Position numbers and translations under genes: made by a program. Positions 18,171 to 20,659 of a stretch of DNA of 20,659 bases are shown piece by piece. Within the stretch, counting starts at the first letter, position 1. Every line of letters starts with the position of its first letter. The DNA is from Methylobacteriaceae bacterium. GTDB lineage: Bacteria > Pseudomonadota > Alphaproteobacteria > Rhizobiales > Beijerinckiaceae. The stretch is from the NCBI GenBank assembly GCA_031272615.1, contig JAISTL010000193.1, forward strand, positions 1 to 20,659, in the 5' to 3' direction. Under the pieces are notes generated by a model that did not search any database, was not told where the DNA came from, and was given only the letters and a program-made list of their open reading frames with translations.

Positions 18171-19670
18171 TCATTCCTGGAGCATTCGTTTCAGAAGTTC
18201 CACTTCATCCGACAACAAATTGTCCTCGCTCAGCGCTTTTTCGATCTTCCGCACAGCATGGAGCACCGTGGTATGATCGCGCCCACCGAACCGCCGTCCG
18301 ATTTCCGGCAGGGAACGCATGGTCAGGGATTTGGCCAGATACATGGCAATCTGTCGCGGGCGGACAACCGCGGCAGTGCGCCGCTCAGACAGGATATCGG
18401 CCCGCGACACATTGTATCGGCTGGCGACAAGTTTTTGAATATCTTCGATTTTGACACGCTTGGGTTCGCGGTTGCGCACAAGATCGCGAATGGCCGCCTC
18501 GGCGGTTTCCACGGTAATCGGTGTTCCGGTGAGGGTCACATGGGCCAGAAGCCGGTTGACGGCGCCGTCAAGATCCCGCCCATTGGTGGTAATGGCATGG
18601 GCGACATAGGAGATGACCGAGTCGCTGACGTCAAATCCGGGATGAACGCCTGCCAGGGAGGCGATACGTGAGTGCAGAATGGAGGCGCGAAGCTCTTCGT
18701 CCAACGGGCCGACTTCCACCACCAGCCCTCCGGCGAGGCGTGAGCGCACGCGTTCTTCAAGGCTTTCCAGCTCCATGGGCGGACGATCCGCCGCCACGAC
18801 AATTTGCCGCCCGGCATCAATCAGAGCGTTGATGGTATGGCCGAATTCCTGCTGAATGGATTTTCCCTGGATGAACTGCACATCGTCAATGATGAGAAGG
18901 TCTATCCCCCTCAGGCGCTCCTTGAAAGCCAGCGCGTTCTGCGCCTTGAGAGCCGCGACGAATCCATACATGAACCGGTCGGCGGTCAGGTAAATGACGC
19001 GTTTTCCGCTGTTGCGCACTTCGTGCCCGATGGCGTGCAAAAGATGGGTCTTGCCCAAGCCGACACCGGCATGGATAAACAACGGGTTATAGAGGCTGAC
19101 TCCCTCATGGATTTCAGCAATGCGTTCGGCCGCGGCATGGGCAAGCTTGTTGGCCTTGCCGACGATGAATGCTTCAAACGTGAAACGCGGCTCGAGAGGA
19201 GCGCCGCCGAGGTCGGAAATATCGCTGCGATCATCCGCCGGCGCCGCGGTTTTCGTGACGATATCGGCACTGAAAGCGATAGGGTGCACGGGCTCGACAA
19301 CAGCCCGCGATTCAACCGGTTTTCGCACCGTGACCGGCTCACGGATTGCGGCAGCGCCGCGCACCATGATCGCCAGACGATCGATATTCAGATTTTCGGC
19401 CCGGCAAACCGTCAAAACACGGTCTTGATAATGCGCCTCGATCCAGCTTTTCAAAAACCGGGTCGGTACCGACAGGCGGGCGCACGCTTCGGAAACTCCC
19501 TCAATTTCCAACCTCCCGAACCAACTCGCATAAACGTCCTCTCCCAATTCGGCACGCAGGCGCCGCTTCACACGGTCCCATACCGCTCGTATTGAGGGCT
19601 CTTCCGGTTCTTCGGCAATGACTCCAGGTTCAAAAGTGACGTCTTTCTGTATTGAGCTGTTTCGATGCAT
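18171..19670 (-). CDS. dnaA: Chromosomal replication initiator DnaA
   Basis: An AAA+ protein that opens the origin and loads the helicase. From ATG 19670 it has 499 residues. Domain I is at about 25-105 ([14 protein letters not shown]), a variable linker at about 110-160, and AAA+ domain III has Walker A GVGLGKTH (202-209) and Walker B LLIIDD (258-263). The arginine-rich segment [13 protein letters not shown] (304-316) follows. The DNA-binding domain IV carries the signature [16 protein letters not shown] (462-477). The frame continues upstream to a GTG at 19730, but the AGGAGGTG there overlaps that codon, while GAGGT six to ten nt before ATG 19670 is well placed, so the shorter form is chosen. 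It is the first gene of the dnaA-dnaN-recF-gyrB series. Confidence 0.98.
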   Translation of the reverse strand: MHRNSSIQKDVTFEPGVIAEEPEEPSIRAVWDRVKRRLRAELGEDVYASWFGRLEIEGVSEACARLSVPTRFLKSWIEAHYQDRVLTVCRAENLNIDRLAIMVRGAAAIREPVTVRKPVESRAVVEPVHPIAFSADIVTKTAAPADDRSDISDLGGAPLEPRFTFEAFIVGKANKLAHAAAERIAEIHEGVSLYNPLFIHAGVGLGKTHLLHAIGHEVRNSGKRVIYLTADRFMYGFVAALKAQNALAFKERLRGIDLLIIDDVQFIQGKSIQQEFGHTINALIDAGRQIVVAADRPPMELESLEERVRSRLAGGLVVEVGPLDEELRASILHSRIASLAGVHPGFDVSDSVISYVAHAITTNGRDLDGAVNRLLAHVTLTGTPITVETAEAAIRDLVRNREPKRVKIEDIQKLVASRYNVSRADILSERRTAAVVRPRQIAMYLAKSLTMRSLPEIGRRFGGRDHTTVLHAVRKIEKALSEDNLLSDEVELLKRMLQE

Positions 19671-20419
19671 TACTGACCTCAAAGGCAAGAAGTGGATTAC
19701 AACCTGTAGCGGACCCTGGAAAAAACGCACCTCCTGGAAGACTTCACAAGACTTCCTTAGAATTGACGACCGAAATTCTTATTTCACATTACAAGTCCAA
19801 CGGGTTAAATTTTATTATTATTCAACTTCTGCCAATCTACACGGACAGATTAGCTTACTCTCCTGGAACACACACAACCGAAGCATCCCTGTTTGCGAAA
19901 CTATGCTATAGAGCGTTCGATTTCTTCATGCACTCCACTTGTAACGATTGTCACCATACACAGGCTCGTTGCCGGGTGCAACAATTTCTGACGGAATTTT
20001 TCAAAATAAGATGACGTTCATAAAATTTTCGATTTTCGCGTTTCGTTGCCAAATCCCGTATTTTCCATAAAAAACAAACGCCTTTGCCCATCTTTTATAA
20101 TATTTGCAACTCGAAATAGGATATTTATCAGAGCGATTCAACGCGATTCAGCATTCATGATGTCGGGGTTGGCGCCGCCACTCCCGCCGATCACCGGCAA
20201 CGGCGAAGCGCCCCGCGACTCATGCTTGATTGCCGATGCCGTAACACAATGATTCTGTAACACAACACCCGAACCGAACAGTATCCGGGTCGCTTTCCCT
20301 CATACTTCGCCCCCGACATGAAGCGCAACCGGCGGTTTCGTCTTGACGGAACGATATGACTTCAGGCAAGGAAACCACGACGCAGGTTTCCCGAACACGG
20401 GAAGAACCGGAGAACCCGA
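19671..20419. other. Divergent intergenic region between dnaA and the yifB-type gene
   Basis: 749 bp separate the two divergent starts. The part from about 19740 to 20130 is rich in A+T, the rest is GC-rich. No frame here resembles a known protein. Seen features: two direct copies of GCGATTCA (20133-20140, 20143-20150), two of GTAACACAA (20241-20249, 20257-20265), four GANTC sites between 20135 and 20255, and weak hexamer pairs on + (TTTATA 20094-20099 with TAGGAT 20117-20122). On the minus strand there are two candidate dnaA promoters: 19953-19981, and TTGGCA-N15-TAAAAT at 19809-19835. A perfect anti-SD match AGGAGGTG (complement of 19728-19735) has no usable start after it. No DnaA-box cluster is seen. 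Confidence 0.55.
19953..19981 (-). promoter_or_regulatory. Candidate dnaA promoter
   Basis: Read on the minus strand, TTGCAC (19976-19981) and TATGGT (19953-19958) are 17 bp apart. Transcription would start near 19946, leaving a leader of about 275 nt before the dnaA ATG. That is long, and a second pair (TTGGCA/TAAAAT, spacing 15) lies closer, so this is only one option. Confidence 0.3.
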
Positions 20420-20659
20420 ATGGTCACCAGGGTCACAACCGTTTCGTTTGAAGGCATTGAAGCACGCGCCGTCGATGTGCAGGTGCAGATCGTCAACGGC
20501 ACCATCGGCGTGACCATTGTCGGCCTGCCTGACAAGGCCGTAGCCGAATCGCGGGAACGGGTGCGCTCGGCTCTGGTTGCCTCGGGATTGGCGCTGCCGA
20601 TGAAGCGAATCACCATCAACCTGGCCCCGGCGGACCTGCCGAAGGAAGGCAGCCATTAC
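20420..20659 (+). CDS. YifB/ComM-family Mg-chelatase-like AAA+ ATPase, N-terminal part
   Basis: Only the first 80 codons are inside the window; the frame is open at the right edge. They read as the start of the YifB/ComM family: an N-terminal ChlI-like subdomain with FEGIEARAVDVQVQI (10-24), GLPDKAVAESRERVRSAL (35-52) and ITINLAPADLPKEGS (64-78), which follow the family order closely. Complete members have about 500 residues with an AAA+ core and a C-terminal Mg-chelatase-like domain. ComM in Vibrio and Acinetobacter is a branch-migration helicase for integrating incoming DNA during transformation; the role in other bacteria is less clear. CGGAG near 20408-20412 is a usable ribosome site. It is divergent from dnaA. 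Confidence 0.92.
   Translation, partial: MVTRVTTVSFEGIEARAVDVQVQIVNGTIGVTIVGLPDKAVAESRERVRSALVASGLALPMKRITINLAPADLPKEGSHY

Noticed and set aside
19652..20014. 120-residue + frame over the dnaA start and its upstream region
   Set aside because: It overlaps the dnaA 5' end antisense, has no motif and no ribosome site, and lies mostly in AT-rich DNA where its composition looks random.
20300..20656. Minus-strand frames at the right edge
   Set aside because: They are antisense to the clear YifB/ComM-family start on + and show no family features.

Overview
The window reads as chromosomal DNA from a Gram-negative, GC-rich proteobacterium. An alphaproteobacterium, possibly of the Rhodospirillales type, fits best. 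The reasons are the intact dnaA-dnaN-recF-gyrB block, a long (807-residue) GyrB, a TRAP transporter, an adrenodoxin-type ferredoxin, and clustered GANTC (CcrM-type) sites in two intergenic regions. The taxonomic call is an inference and the order is uncertain.

Left part (about 480-10520, all on +): a sugar-acid catabolic locus. It holds an IclR-family regulator, a zinc-dependent medium-chain dehydrogenase, a CtBP-like D-2-hydroxyacid dehydrogenase, a three-gene TRAP transporter (dctP, dctQ, dctM), a NhaD/CitMHS-like ion transporter, a KDPG/KDPGal-family aldolase and a D-galactonate dehydratase (dgoD). DgoD is the firmest anchor: all metal ligands and both catalytic histidines are present, and it is collinear with the E. 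coli enzyme over 382 residues. The proposed flow is uptake of an aldonate by TRAP, dehydration to a 2-keto-3-deoxy acid, and aldol cleavage to pyruvate plus a C3 aldehyde. No 2-keto-3-deoxygalactonate kinase is present, and the roles of the two dehydrogenases and the ion transporter are open. A good sigma-70-like promoter (1633-1661) lies in front of the first dehydrogenase. Stem-loops punctuate the operon, including two very strong tandem ones between the binding-protein gene and the membrane subunits.

Middle part (10653-12329, +): a polyprenyl-phosphate-type GT2 glycosyltransferase with two C-terminal membrane segments, followed 3 nt later by a class I SAM methyltransferase. Both probably act on an envelope glycan or lipid-linked sugar. 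They converge on the next genes across a nested dyad.

Right part (12411-19670, all on -): the replication block in transcriptional order dnaA, dnaN, recF, gyrB, then a [2Fe-2S] ferredoxin gene. Divergent from dnaA, beyond a 749-bp intergenic region, the first 80 codons of a YifB/ComM-family AAA+ ATPase gene run off the right edge. I found no tRNA, rRNA, CRISPR array, insertion sequence or prophage gene, and no cluster of DnaA boxes marking an origin.
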